Shown: positions 1-7,072, counted from the first letter of the stretch. The stretch is DNA of 9,847 nucleotides from an uncultured Porphyromonadaceae bacterium (GCA_900541865.1 UQLO01000056.1:1-9847), one strand, 5' to 3'. The notes: generated by a model from the letters alone, not told the origin. Program-made: numbers and translations.

Positions 1-159
1 AACGCCCTCAAAAGTCTTATGATTTCCTAAAAAATCTTTCGTTTTTACCTATTTGCGAAAAGTTTAAACGAGTTCATTTATATATTAGTAACGCCCCCTG
101 AGCCAACAAGTTCACTCAATGGTTTTTCCGAATGGGAAAAGGGCGAGGCGCATCGGGTC

Positions 160-190
160 AAAAAAAACGGGCCCGGTGAGGCCGGACCCG
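160..190 (-). terminator. Intrinsic terminator of the aquaporin gene
   Basis: A 9-bp stem (168-176 with 182-190) and a 5-nt loop are followed, on the minus strand, by eight T residues (complement of the A-run 160-167). The stem contains a G.U pair when read as minus-strand RNA but a C.A mismatch when read as plus-strand RNA (172 with 186), which supports minus-strand function. It begins 27 nt beyond the aquaporin stop codon. Confidence 0.9.
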
Positions 191-217
191 CTGTGTGTGG
201 TATGACGACGTTGGAGG

Positions 218-919
218 TTATTCTACGGATTTGCGTCCGCCGGCTATTGCTTTCCAGCAGAGCACGGCGATGACGGCTCCAACAACGGGCCCTACGACCA
301 TAATCCAGAAGTCGCCCCATGCGGTTGGGTCGAATATAGCGGGACCGAAGGAGCGAGCGGGGTTGACGGAGCAGTTGTCGACGGGAATTCCGACGATGTT
401 GACCAGGCCGAGGGCGAGGCCGATGGCGAGACCGGCAAACTTTCCGAAGCCTTTGGAGGGGTCGGTGGCGCCGAGCACAATAAGGACGAAGAAGAAGGTG
501 AGCAGCCCCTCAGCCAGCAGAGCCATGCCGGTGGTTGCGCCGGGCTGGAGCACATTGGTAGCGAGGTAGCTGCCGGACTGGGCTGTTATGCCGCCGTAGG
601 CGAAGGTGCCGTTGCCGAGCTCCATAAATGCATAGAGGAGTCCGGCGCCTATGGTTGCACCGAGGAGCTGGAAGGCGATGTATCCCACACATTCCCAGGC
701 GCTCATGCGGCCCGAGAGGAATACAGCGATAGAAACGGCGGGATTGACGTGGCAACCGGAGATGTTGCCGATTGCATAACACAGGCACACCAGAACGAGG
801 CCGAAGCACAAGCCGATGCCGAGACCGCCGATAGAAGGACCGGCGAGGACAGCGCTGCCGCAGGCAAGAAGCACCAGGAACATGGTGCCGATGCCTTCTG
901 CCAAGAATTTTTTAATCAT
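218..919 (-). CDS. aqpZ: Aquaporin Z-type water channel (MIP family)
   Basis: Inner-membrane channel for passive water flux, 233 aa, close to the 231 aa of E. coli AqpZ. The two NPA boxes are present: NPA at residues 59-61 (HVNPAVS) and NPAR at 186-189 (SVNPARS). Hydrophobic segments fit the six-helix, two-half-helix MIP fold. By alignment with E. coli AqpZ from memory, the aromatic/Arg filter F43-H174-T183-R189 corresponds here to F39, N174, C183 and R189. The Phe and small residue keep it in the water-channel class rather than the GlpF class (Trp/Gly/Phe/Arg), but the usual filter His is Asn. The start ATG (complement of 917-919) begins MIKKFLAEGIGT, matching the family N-terminus. It is a single-gene unit: a terminator follows it, and another terminator (1028-1070) separates it from the export genes upstream. 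I could not identify a clear promoter in 920-1027. Confidence 0.95.
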   Translation of the reverse strand: MIKKFLAEGIGTMFLVLLACGSAVLAGPSIGGLGIGLCFGLVLVCLCYAIGNISGCHVNPAVSIAVFLSGRMSAWECVGYIAFQLLGATIGAGLLYAFMELGNGTFAYGGITAQSGSYLATNVLQPGATTGMALLAEGLLTFFFVLIVLGATDPSKGFGKFAGLAIGLALGLVNIVGIPVDNCSVNPARSFGPAIFDPTAWGDFWIMVVGPVVGAVIAVLCWKAIAGGRKSVE

Positions 920-1027
920 AAGCTTTTATAGTTGAAAGGTGGATGAATATCATTGGTTGTCGGAAGTGATATATATTTAAACACGTACGGGGGCGAGTGT
1001 GTTCAGCCGCTCGGCATGGCTTTGAGG

Positions 1028-1070
1028 AAAAAAGAGAAGGCCGGTGAGGGGTACTTCGCTCACCGGCCTT
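1028..1070 (-). terminator. Intrinsic terminator of the wza-wzc unit
   Basis: A perfect 12-bp stem (AAGGCCGGTGAG at 1037-1048 with CTCACCGGCCTT at 1059-1070) has a 10-nt loop. On the minus strand it is followed by CTC and six T residues (complement of 1028-1033). It begins 20 nt past the wzc-like stop codon. The plus-strand continuation has no T-run, so it acts for minus-strand transcripts and insulates the aquaporin gene. Confidence 0.92.
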
Positions 1071-1090
1071 TAGGTATGCTGTGGAGTGCT

Positions 1091-3457
1091 TTATTTAGTT
1101 TCGGGGTAGCCGTAGCCGTAGCTCTTGTGGCGCGTGGAGTATGCGCCGTAGCGGCGGTAGAGGTATGCGCTGGAGTGGATGTCGACGCCGTTTACTACGA
1201 TGTAGACATTTGAGAGCTTCTTGAGGTTGACGGCTGAGTGGAGAGCTTTGAGGCTACCTCGGCTGGAGTAGTTTGCGCGGGAAACGAAGAGCTGAAGGTC
1301 GGTGTGGTGAACGATGAGGAAGCTGTCGGAGATGACGCCGATGGGAGCGGAGTCAATAACGACGAAGTCGTACTCGCGGCGGAGGATTTCCATGAGCTTG
1401 TCCATGTTGGGCGACATGAGCAGCTCGTTGGGGTTCGGGGGCACGGGACCTGCGGGGAGGATGTAGAGGTTGGGGTTTAGGGCGCTCTGTACTACGAGAC
1501 GGTCGAGGTTGTGCTCCTGCCCGGAGAGGTAGGTGGTCAGGCCGCGTTGGTTGTCGATTCCGAAGCGGCGTGCAAGCACGGGACGGCGGACGTCGGCACC
1601 AATAACGAGGACCTTCTTTCCGGCCAGGGCGTAGGTTAGTGCGAGGTTGGTGGCTACGAACGACTTGCCTTCGCCTGAGATTGCGCTGGTGACCAGGAGG
1701 ACCTTGACGGGGTTGCCTCGGTTTACGAAGTTGATGTTGTTTCGCAGCAGTCGGAATAGCTCAGCAATGGGTGTCGAAACGTTTTCGCCCACCACGATGT
1801 CGTCGTGCGAGCCTTTGTCGTAGGAGCAAATCTCGCCGATTACGGGCACGTTTGTCATGCGCTCAAGTTCTTCCTGGTCGCTGAATATGGGGAATAGCGA
1901 GCGGCGTACGAAGATGAAACCGGCGGGTATTGCGAGGCCGAGCAGGAAAGCGGCGGCCAGAATGAGAATCTTTTTGGGAGAAACGGGGGTTTCGCCGATG
2001 GGGTCGTCGATAAGTCGGGCGGTGTTGGTGGCCAGCGTCTTCTGCAGGGCGATTTCCTCGCGGCGCTGGAGCAGGAAGGTGTAGATGTTGACCTTTACGG
2101 TCTGCTCGCGGAAGATTTCCTGAAGGCCCTTGTCGATGGTGGGAGTGGAAGCGAGCTGACCGAGGCTCTGGTTCTCAAGGTCGCGGATGTTTGCGATTTT
2201 GGCGTTGAGGTTTCGCTTAGCCGAGACGATGGTCTGCATGATGCGGACTTTCTGGCGGTTTAGCTCGTCCTGCATGCTCATTACCAGGGGAGAGTTCTCC
2301 GTGCTGCCGTCGAGGGCGCGGTGAAGCTGGTTTACGCGGAGGTTGTACTGGTCGACCGCTTCGGAGATGGTATGGTCCTGCACGGCCGAGGGCAGAAGCT
2401 CGTAGGTGCCGGTTGTGCTTACGATTCGCTCGATGTCGTCGAGCACGGCCATATTGGCCTCGGCGTCGGCAAGCTGAGCCTGGTAGTTGCTCTGGAGGTT
2501 GAGGTTGAGGTTGCTCTGAGCCTGGATGTCGGTGATGTTGTGGGCCTGGCGGTAAGCCTGGAGGCGGTTTTCGACGTCGCGGAGCTCGTCGGAAATCATC
2601 ACCAGACGGTCGAGGATGAAGGCTTCGGTTTGGATAGCGGAGCGGTTTTTGTCCTCGATGATGTCGCGGTTGTAGAAGTCGAGCAGAGCGTTGATGACGT
2701 CGACGCCACGGGCCACGACATTGTCGGTGTAGCTCACGCGAATGATTTTGTCGGACTTTTTGGCAAATTCGATGTTGAGGGCCATCGACACTTGCTTAGC
2801 ACGCGCCCGCGGACCGACGATGGTAATTAGTTCAGTACCCTCGAATTCGGGAATCATGGCGGAGCGGGTGAGGGTGAGCACGCCGTGCGAAAGCTCAATG
2901 GTGCAGGGCAGAGTGACGTCGCGAAGCTCTTTTTCTTCTTTTGTTTCCTGGAACTTGGTCTTTACGTCGATGTCGTAGGTGTCGTTGCCGTTTGCCTTTA
3001 CGGAGACCTTGATAGGGTTTCGGAGGCTTCGCAGCGAAGTTGAGTCGAGCGAAGCAACGACGGGGTTGTTCTCGTAGAGGGGAATGTTTCGCAGGGTACC
3101 TTTCTGGTAGTAGGTATAGCAGAGGTTGAGGGAGTCGACGATGCGGACAACGTTGTTGCGGCTCTTGAGGATCTCGAGCTCGGTTTCGTCGATGAAGCTC
3201 TTCATGTTGACCAGAGCGTCGGAGGCGTCGAGGCTGAAAGCGCTGCCGGTGCTTTCGGTGTTTCCGCTAAGGTAGATGCTGGACTCGATTCGGTAGGTTG
3301 GAATACGGGTCGCGATGTAGAAGTAGCCAAGTATGAGGCAGACGATAACGCTGATGAGGAACCATTTCCAGTGGGAAATGTAGTCGAGCAGGAGACCGGT
3401 GGTATCGAAATTTTCAGGTTCGGCCGCGTTGTTGGTCTTGTTGAGTTCTTCCGCCAT
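1091..3457 (-). CDS. wzc: Wzc/GumC-like polysaccharide co-polymerase with tyrosine autokinase domain
   Basis: Inner-membrane protein of 788 aa that in this family controls capsule or exopolysaccharide chain length and links polymerisation to outer-membrane export. A Wzz-type N-terminal region has TM1 at about 31-49. A long periplasmic region (about 50-495) is coiled-coil rich near 270-430. TM2 lies at about 497-517. The cytoplasmic BY-kinase domain has Walker A SGEGKS (594-599, K598), Walker A' VLVIGADVRRP (617-626, with Gly replacing the first Asp of the usual IDxD) and Walker B VVIDSAP (D702). The C-terminal tail is Tyr-rich: Y765, Y767, Y770, Y773, Y780, Y782 and Y784, typical of autophosphorylation clusters. 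It starts 2 nt after the wza-like stop, so the two are surely co-transcribed and probably translationally coupled. No cognate low-molecular-weight tyrosine phosphatase is in the window. The symbol is by family resemblance. Confidence 0.93.
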   Translation of the reverse strand: MAEELNKTNNAAEPENFDTTGLLLDYISHWKWFLISVIVCLILGYFYIATRIPTYRIESSIYLSGNTESTGSAFSLDASDALVNMKSFIDETELEILKSRNNVVRIVDSLNLCYTYYQKGTLRNIPLYENNPVVASLDSTSLRSLRNPIKVSVKANGNDTYDIDVKTKFQETKEEKELRDVTLPCTIELSHGVLTLTRSAMIPEFEGTELITIVGPRARAKQVSMALNIEFAKKSDKIIRVSYTDNVVARGVDVINALLDFYNRDIIEDKNRSAIQTEAFILDRLVMISDELRDVENRLQAYRQAHNITDIQAQSNLNLNLQSNYQAQLADAEANMAVLDDIERIVSTTGTYELLPSAVQDHTISEAVDQYNLRVNQLHRALDGSTENSPLVMSMQDELNRQKVRIMQTIVSAKRNLNAKIANIRDLENQSLGQLASTPTIDKGLQEIFREQTVKVNIYTFLLQRREEIALQKTLATNTARLIDDPIGETPVSPKKILILAAAFLLGLAIPAGFIFVRRSLFPIFSDQEELERMTNVPVIGEICSYDKGSHDDIVVGENVSTPIAELFRLLRNNINFVNRGNPVKVLLVTSAISGEGKSFVATNLALTYALAGKKVLVIGADVRRPVLARRFGIDNQRGLTTYLSGQEHNLDRLVVQSALNPNLYILPAGPVPPNPNELLMSPNMDKLMEILRREYDFVVIDSAPIGVISDSFLIVHHTDLQLFVSRANYSSRGSLKALHSAVNLKKLSNVYIVVNGVDIHSSAYLYRRYGAYSTRHKSYGYGYPETK

Positions 3458-3459
3458 GA

Positions 3460-4311
3460 TCAGTTCTTGGTGAGGTTAAGAATGCCGATGACAAGAGAGG
3501 CAAGCGAAGAAATGCCGCCCACGATAGTGATAGTGCTCTGGACGCCGGGATTCATTTGCCAGGCCTGAGCGCTGAGGGATTTGTTCGGCTGCACGTAGAT
3601 AAAGTCGTTCTGCTGGAGAGTGAAGTAAGGGGAGAGGAGGAAGTTTTTGTCCTGCAGGTTGATACGATGTACTTCGCGCGAGCCGTCGGGGTTTGTGCGG
3701 TAAAGGAGGATATTCTCGCGGTCGCCCTTGATGTCGAGGTCTCCGGCCATTGAGATGGCTTCGAGGAAGGTCATGCGCTCGTTGCGGCTCTGGTACATAC
3801 CGGGGGTTTTGACGGCTCCGGCCACGCTGACGCGGAAGTTCATCAGGCGGATGTCGACGTTGGGTCGCTCGGTGACATATCGGGGATATATCGCGTTGAC
3901 AACCGCTTCGGCTACCTGGGCCTTGGTTAGGCCACCCACATGAATCTTGCCTACGATTGGGAATTCGATGTTGCCGTCGGCGTTGACCAGGTAGTAGTCG
4001 GTCGAAACCTCTATGCCGACGTTGTTGTAGGAAGTGGTCTGTCGGGAGATGATGTTTATTTTGCCGTCGGCATCCACGTAGCGGCCTTTGTTGAAGGGGG
4101 CAACGGCGGCCATGTTAGGCGAAGTGACTTCTATATTCAGCAGGTCGCCCGCTGTAATGATGGGGTCGGCAACGGTTGGGGTCTGCGACAGGATTTCTGC
4201 CGGTATGCTTTCGGCATCTACAAGATAGGGGACCTTTTTGGGCGCTGAGCAGCTTGTGGCCAGCAGAAGACACACAACAGGAATACTTAAGGCTTTAAAT
4301 ATCTTTGTCAT
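3460..4311 (-). CDS. wza: Wza-like polysaccharide export lipoprotein (Poly_export/SLBB)
   Basis: Outer-membrane polysaccharide export protein, 283 aa. It has a lipoprotein signal: basic MTKIFK start, hydrophobic core, lipobox LATS-C with the lipidated Cys at 21. A Poly_export domain runs from about 50 to 157 (ITAGDLLNI; DGNIEFPIVGKIHVGG at 112-127). SLBB begins with VSVAGAVKTPGMY (161-173) and continues to about 240. A hydrophobic C-terminal segment (about 258-280) ends the protein, fitting a membrane-spanning helix. It is shorter than E. coli Wza (379 aa), as is common for Bacteroidetes members. The first gene of the two-gene unit, it lies about 70 nt from a consensus promoter, and the wzc-like partner follows after 2 nt. 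The pair forms the trans-envelope export machine; the sugar polymer it serves cannot be told from this window. Confidence 0.93.
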   Translation of the reverse strand: MTKIFKALSIPVVCLLLATSCSAPKKVPYLVDAESIPAEILSQTPTVADPIITAGDLLNIEVTSPNMAAVAPFNKGRYVDADGKINIISRQTTSYNNVGIEVSTDYYLVNADGNIEFPIVGKIHVGGLTKAQVAEAVVNAIYPRYVTERPNVDIRLMNFRVSVAGAVKTPGMYQSRNERMTFLEAISMAGDLDIKGDRENILLYRTNPDGSREVHRINLQDKNFLLSPYFTLQQNDFIYVQPNKSLSAQAWQMNPGVQSTITIVGGISSLASLVIGILNLTKN

Positions 4312-4380
4312 CGTAAGTTAAGTTCTTGACTGATGAGAACGTCAATGTGGTGAAAGGCACTCGCAAGGCGTAATGCGCTG

Positions 4381-4412
4381 CAAAATTAATTGTTTTTCAC
4401 CAAATGAGCAAA
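4381..4412 (-). promoter_or_regulatory. Bacteroidetes-type promoter for wza-wzc
   Basis: On the minus strand a perfect -7 element TAATTTTG (TAnnTTTG; complement of 4381-4388) is preceded by TTTG (complement of 4409-4412) with a 20-nt spacer, matching the Bacteroidetes primary sigma factor pattern. The predicted leader to the wza ATG is about 60-65 nt. The start site is inferred, not measured. Confidence 0.75.
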
Positions 4413-4428
4413 ATTTTCGCTCATTTGG
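4400..4428. repeat. Perfect 10-bp inverted repeat overlapping the -33 element
   Basis: CCAAATGAGC (4400-4409) and GCTCATTTGG (4419-4428) are perfect inverted arms around a 9-nt AT-rich centre. There is no T-run on either side, so it is not a terminator. The -33 TTTG of the export promoter (4409-4412) lies at the inner edge of one arm. This placement suits an operator for a dimeric regulator; that role is inference. Confidence 0.6.
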
Positions 4429-4503
4429 CCGTTATTTATTTAAAATAAAATTGTCCGACGGCCTCTTTCGGGGTGGCCGGGCGGCGAAAAAATCAATTTT
4501 TCA

Positions 4504-4535
4504 TTTGGTTTTGGCACTGTTTTTGATTAATTTTA
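4504..4535 (+). promoter_or_regulatory. Candidate promoter for the rightward glycosylase/yqgE genes
   Basis: TTTG (4504-4507) is followed after a 20-nt spacer by TAATTTTA (4528-4535), which matches the -7 consensus TAnnTTTG except for its last base. It lies 50 nt upstream of the ATG at 4586 in an AT-rich stretch, opposite the export promoter. It is weaker than the other promoters called here. Confidence 0.45.
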
Positions 4536-4585
4536 CTTTACTCAGAATCCTATAACCCGCAACGGGCGAAAAATGTTGAACCGAC

Positions 4586-5194
4586 ATGACCGAACTAATC
4601 GACAAGACAACCGAACCGCTTGAGACACACCCCTGGCAGCCTTTCGTGCCTGAGGGTGCCAAGGCGTTGATTATGGGCACATTCCCACCCGGGGCGCACC
4701 GCCGGGCGATGGACTTTTTCTATCCTAATCCGACCAACGACTTTTGGAAAGTGATGGGGATGCTCTACTACGGCCAGTCGGAAGCGCTCTACGACCGGAG
4801 CACACGCACTTACCGGCTGGACGAAATCAAAAAGCTGCTGTGCGACAACGCCATAGCCCTTGGCGACACCGGCCACAAAGTGCGGCGCCTCAAAGGCAAT
4901 GCCTCGGACAAATTTCTCGAAATAGTAGAGCCGGTCGACCTTGCCGCCATACTTGAGCGCATGCCCGACTGCCGAGCAATAGCCACCACCGGCGAAAAGG
5001 CCGCCGGGGTGCTTGCCGCCTTGACCGGAACTGAAGCTCCCAAGATGGGGCAGTATGCGGTATGGCGGCGCCCGGGCAAGGCGGACATCACCTTGTGGCG
5101 CCTGCCTTCCACATCGCGGGCTTACCCCATGCCGCCACAAAAGAAAGCGGAGTACTACGCCGCCTTCCTTCGCCACGCCCGTTGCCTCAATTAG
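4586..5194 (+). CDS. Uracil-DNA glycosylase superfamily protein
   Basis: A 202-aa soluble protein resembling the UDG/MUG DNA-glycosylase superfamily, which removes uracil or mismatched bases by cleaving the N-glycosidic bond. Visible motifs are GTFPPG (31-36), equivalent to the first active-site loop (GxxPG-like); FFYPNPTNDFW (44-54), resembling the aromatic base-stacking segment before NxFW in MUG; and LPSTSRAYP (173-181), at the place of the C-terminal DNA-intercalating loop (HPSxxS / NPSGLS in relatives). ATTGEKAA (133-140) suits the central beta strand and following helix. The catalytic residue cannot be assigned with certainty. There is no signal peptide or membrane segment, which fits cytoplasmic action. 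An ATG at 4573 is out of frame, so 4586 is used. It is the first gene of a probable pair with the YqgE-like gene, 72 nt downstream. Substrate specificity is unknown. Confidence 0.7.
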   Translation: MTELIDKTTEPLETHPWQPFVPEGAKALIMGTFPPGAHRRAMDFFYPNPTNDFWKVMGMLYYGQSEALYDRSTRTYRLDEIKKLLCDNAIALGDTGHKVRRLKGNASDKFLEIVEPVDLAAILERMPDCRAIATTGEKAAGVLAALTGTEAPKMGQYAVWRRPGKADITLWRLPSTSRAYPMPPQKKAEYYAAFLRHARCLN

Positions 5195-5266
5195 CACCTC
5201 CGCCGGCAAACCGAAAGGCACCCTCGCGCGTTCTTTGAGTATAACACGCTTTAACTCCACCGCAAA

Positions 5267-5875
5267 ATGAAAGACATAGCCACCACCCTTTTCAAAGTTG
5301 CAAACTCCGGCATCACACCGTGCAGCGGCAGTCTGCTGGTGGCCGAGCCTTTTCTGGACGAACCCTATTTCAGCCACTCCGTAGTAGCCTTGATTGACTA
5401 CGCGCCCCGCGAAGGAGCAACCGGAGTGGTCATGAACCATCCCACGGGCTACAACCTACAGGACCTCCTCGAAGGCATCAGCGCCGAAGAAGCGGTGTCC
5501 GTTTTCTGCGGAGGACCCCTGGGGCAGGACCGACTATACTACCTTCATACCCTGGGCGACAAGATAATACCCGGTGCGCGGATGTTTGCACCCGGAATAT
5601 ACGTTGGAGGCGATTTCGACGCAATGACCGCCTACGTCAACGCCGGATACCCCCTCGAAGGCAACGTCCGCTTCTTCATCGGCTACTCCAGCTGGACGGC
5701 CGGACAGCTTGAAAATGAGATTGATGAGTACACATGGGCCCAGGCACCCTCTTGGGGTGCCCCCGAAAGCCTCCTCACCCTTGAGGGCGACCCCTACTGG
5801 CATCGAGCCGTCCGCGCAATGGGCCAAAGCTACCGATCGTGGCAGCTCCTTCCCGCCGACCCGCGCAACAACTGA
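5267..5875 (+). CDS. yqgE: YqgE/AlgH family protein (UPF0301)
   Basis: A 202-aa cytoplasmic protein of the YqgE/AlgH family, whose biochemical role is unsettled; in Pseudomonas, AlgH was linked to alginate regulation. Family signatures are in order: GSLLVAEPFLDEPYFSHSVV (21-40), the GVVMNHPTG turn, FCGGPLGQDRLYYLHT with the conserved GGP, the VGGDFDAM segment, and RFFIGYSSWTAGQLENEI followed by a Trp. Length is close to the usual 185-200 aa. The start ATG gives MKDIATTLFKVAN, and translation follows a 72-nt spacer with no convincing promoter, so transcription probably comes from upstream of the glycosylase gene. No T-tailed terminator follows within 5876-5970; the transcript end is unclear. 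Confidence 0.88.
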   Translation: MKDIATTLFKVANSGITPCSGSLLVAEPFLDEPYFSHSVVALIDYAPREGATGVVMNHPTGYNLQDLLEGISAEEAVSVFCGGPLGQDRLYYLHTLGDKIIPGARMFAPGIYVGGDFDAMTAYVNAGYPLEGNVRFFIGYSSWTAGQLENEIDEYTWAQAPSWGAPESLLTLEGDPYWHRAVRAMGQSYRSWQLLPADPRNN

Positions 5876-5971
5876 ATCCGGCGCCCGCCCGAAAAGCCTA
5901 TATATAGAATAAGGTGTACACTGCCGCCCCGAAAGAGCCCCAAGTATGCGCGCATGGCTCGTCGACGGATG

Positions 5972-6029
5972 TTTTTATTTAAAAAGTATTAAAAAAACAT
6001 TGTCAGACCGGAAAAAAGTCGTACCTTTG
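5972..6029 (+). promoter_or_regulatory. Strong promoter of the rplM-rpsI-rpsB-tsf cluster with AT-rich upstream element
   Basis: The -7 element TACCTTTG (6022-6029) matches TAnnTTTG perfectly. The -33 element is ATTG (5999-6002), a TTTG variant keeping TTG, with a 19-nt spacer. Immediately upstream, 5972-5999 is almost pure A/T with T- and A-runs, like the UP elements of highly expressed ribosomal promoters. The start site should fall a few bases after 6030, leaving a leader of about 105 nt. Confidence 0.85.
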
Positions 6030-6052
6030 CGGCACCGATTATGTCCAAACCT

Positions 6053-6110
6053 TTTGGGCAAGGTTGCGGATGTGTCCTTTTGGCCGAGGGCCTTCGCAAA
6101 AATGCCCGGA
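6053..6110 (+). promoter_or_regulatory. Structured leader RNA upstream of rplM (candidate L13 autoregulatory leader)
   Basis: Three nested helices are visible. P1 pairs 6053-6060 with 6103-6110 (8 bp, core GGGCA/TGCCC, two G.U pairs). P2 pairs 6064-6070 with 6093-6099 (7 bp, core TTGCG/CGCAA, one G.U). P3 is GGCC 6082-6085 with GGCC 6089-6092 around a GAG triloop, leaving an 11-nt bulge at 6071-6081. It ends 30 nt before the rplM start and has no U-tract, so control at translation is more likely than attenuation. A Bacteroidia L13 leader motif has been described in the literature as I recall; whether this is a member needs a covariance-model match. Confidence 0.65.
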
Positions 6111-6140
6111 TTAGTTAACTATTAATCAACAAATTACGCA

Positions 6141-6620
6141 GTGGATACCATAAGCTATCGCACCGAATTTCCCAACGCCCAGGAAGTAGAACACCAGTGG
6201 GTCGTTATTGACGCAACCGACCAGGTACTGGGTCGCCTTTGCGCCAAAGTAGCCAAGCTCCTGCGCGGCAAGTACAAACCCAGCTACTCCCCCAACATGG
6301 AGTGCGGCGACAACGTCATCATCATCAACGCCGACAAAGTCGTTCTCACCGGCAAAAAGATGACCGACCGCATCTACCTCAACTACACCGGTTACCCCGG
6401 CGGTCAGCGCCAGGCAACCCCCGAAGTGCTCATGAAGAAAAGCTTCAACAAGCACCTCAAACCCGGCATCAACCCCCTGTTCGTACGCGTTATGAAGGGC
6501 ATGCTCCCCAAAAACCGTCTGGGTCGCCGTCTGATTGAGAACATGCACGTCTACAACGGTCCCAACCACCCCCACGAAGCCCAGGAGCCCGTTGCAATCG
6601 ACATTAACAAACTGAAATAA
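6141..6620 (+). CDS. rplM: 50S ribosomal protein L13 (uL13)
   Basis: A 159-aa large-subunit protein that binds 23S rRNA early in 50S assembly. Signature segments: WVVIDATDQVLGRL near 20-33, LLRGKYKPSYSPNMECGDNVIIINADKVVLTGKK (about 41-74), YTGYPGGQ, and MKGMLPKNRLGRRL, followed by HEAQEP near the end. The start is GTG at 6141: the encoded MDTISYRTEFPNAQ matches the N-terminus of Bacteroidetes L13, and no in-frame ATG lies before the conserved core. It is the first gene after the strong promoter and structured leader; rpsI follows after 9 nt. The GTG start and leader together suggest limited, regulated initiation (inference). Confidence 0.97.
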   Translation: MDTISYRTEFPNAQEVEHQWVVIDATDQVLGRLCAKVAKLLRGKYKPSYSPNMECGDNVIIINADKVVLTGKKMTDRIYLNYTGYPGGQRQATPEVLMKKSFNKHLKPGINPLFVRVMKGMLPKNRLGRRLIENMHVYNGPNHPHEAQEPVAIDINKLK

Positions 6621-6629
6621 ACCGACGAT

Positions 6630-7016
6630 ATGGAAACAGTAAATGCAGTAGGCCGCCGCAAAGCCGCCGTTGCCCGCGTCATCGTTAAAGAAGGTACCGG
6701 CGTGATCACCATCAACAAGCGCCCCCTCGACGTATACTTCCCCTCGTCGATCCTTCAGTACATCGTAAAACAGCCCCTGAACACCCTCGAAGCAGCCGAG
6801 AAGTACGACATCCACGTCAACCTCGACGGCGGCGGCTACAAAGGCCAGGCAGAAGCTCTCCGCCTGGGCATCGCCCGCGCTCTGGTCAAAATCAACCCCG
6901 AGGACAAGGCTATCCTGCGCAAGAACGGCTTCATGACCCGCGACCCGCGCGCCGTAGAGCGTAAGAAACCCGGTCAGCCCAAAGCACGCAAGCGCTTCCA
7001 GTTCTCCAAGCGTTAA
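6630..7016 (+). CDS. rpsI: 30S ribosomal protein S9 (uS9)
   Basis: A 128-aa small-subunit head protein whose C-terminal tail reaches the P-site tRNA. Motifs are GRRKAAVARV near the N-terminus (8-17), LDGGGYKGQAEALRLGIARAL in the middle, and the basic end KARKRFQFSKR with the family-typical terminal SKR. Its length is normal for bacteria (E. coli 130 aa). It starts 9 nt after the rplM stop, in the rplM-rpsI arrangement seen in most bacteria, and is followed by a 142-nt non-coding spacer before rpsB. Confidence 0.98.
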   Translation: METVNAVGRRKAAVARVIVKEGTGVITINKRPLDVYFPSSILQYIVKQPLNTLEAAEKYDIHVNLDGGGYKGQAEALRLGIARALVKINPEDKAILRKNGFMTRDPRAVERKKPGQPKARKRFQFSKR

Positions 7017-7072
7017 AGACCCTATTCAGGTGCTGGGGCAGCTTAAGCGGCCGCAGAACCTATACAAACAGT

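Noticed and set aside
920..1027. Promoter for the aquaporin gene
   Set aside because: There is an AT-rich patch at about 968-980, but no TAnnTTTG with a TTTG at suitable spacing on the minus strand.
4595..5440. A 281-codon minus-strand open frame opposite the glycosylase gene
   Set aside because: The plus-strand frames there carry recognisable family motifs, and this one has none; high GC keeps antisense frames open.
5941..5955. Palindrome ATGCGCGCAT upstream of rplM as a regulator site
   Set aside because: It is a short, GC-alternating palindrome about 50 nt before the -33 box with no second copy; not enough to call.
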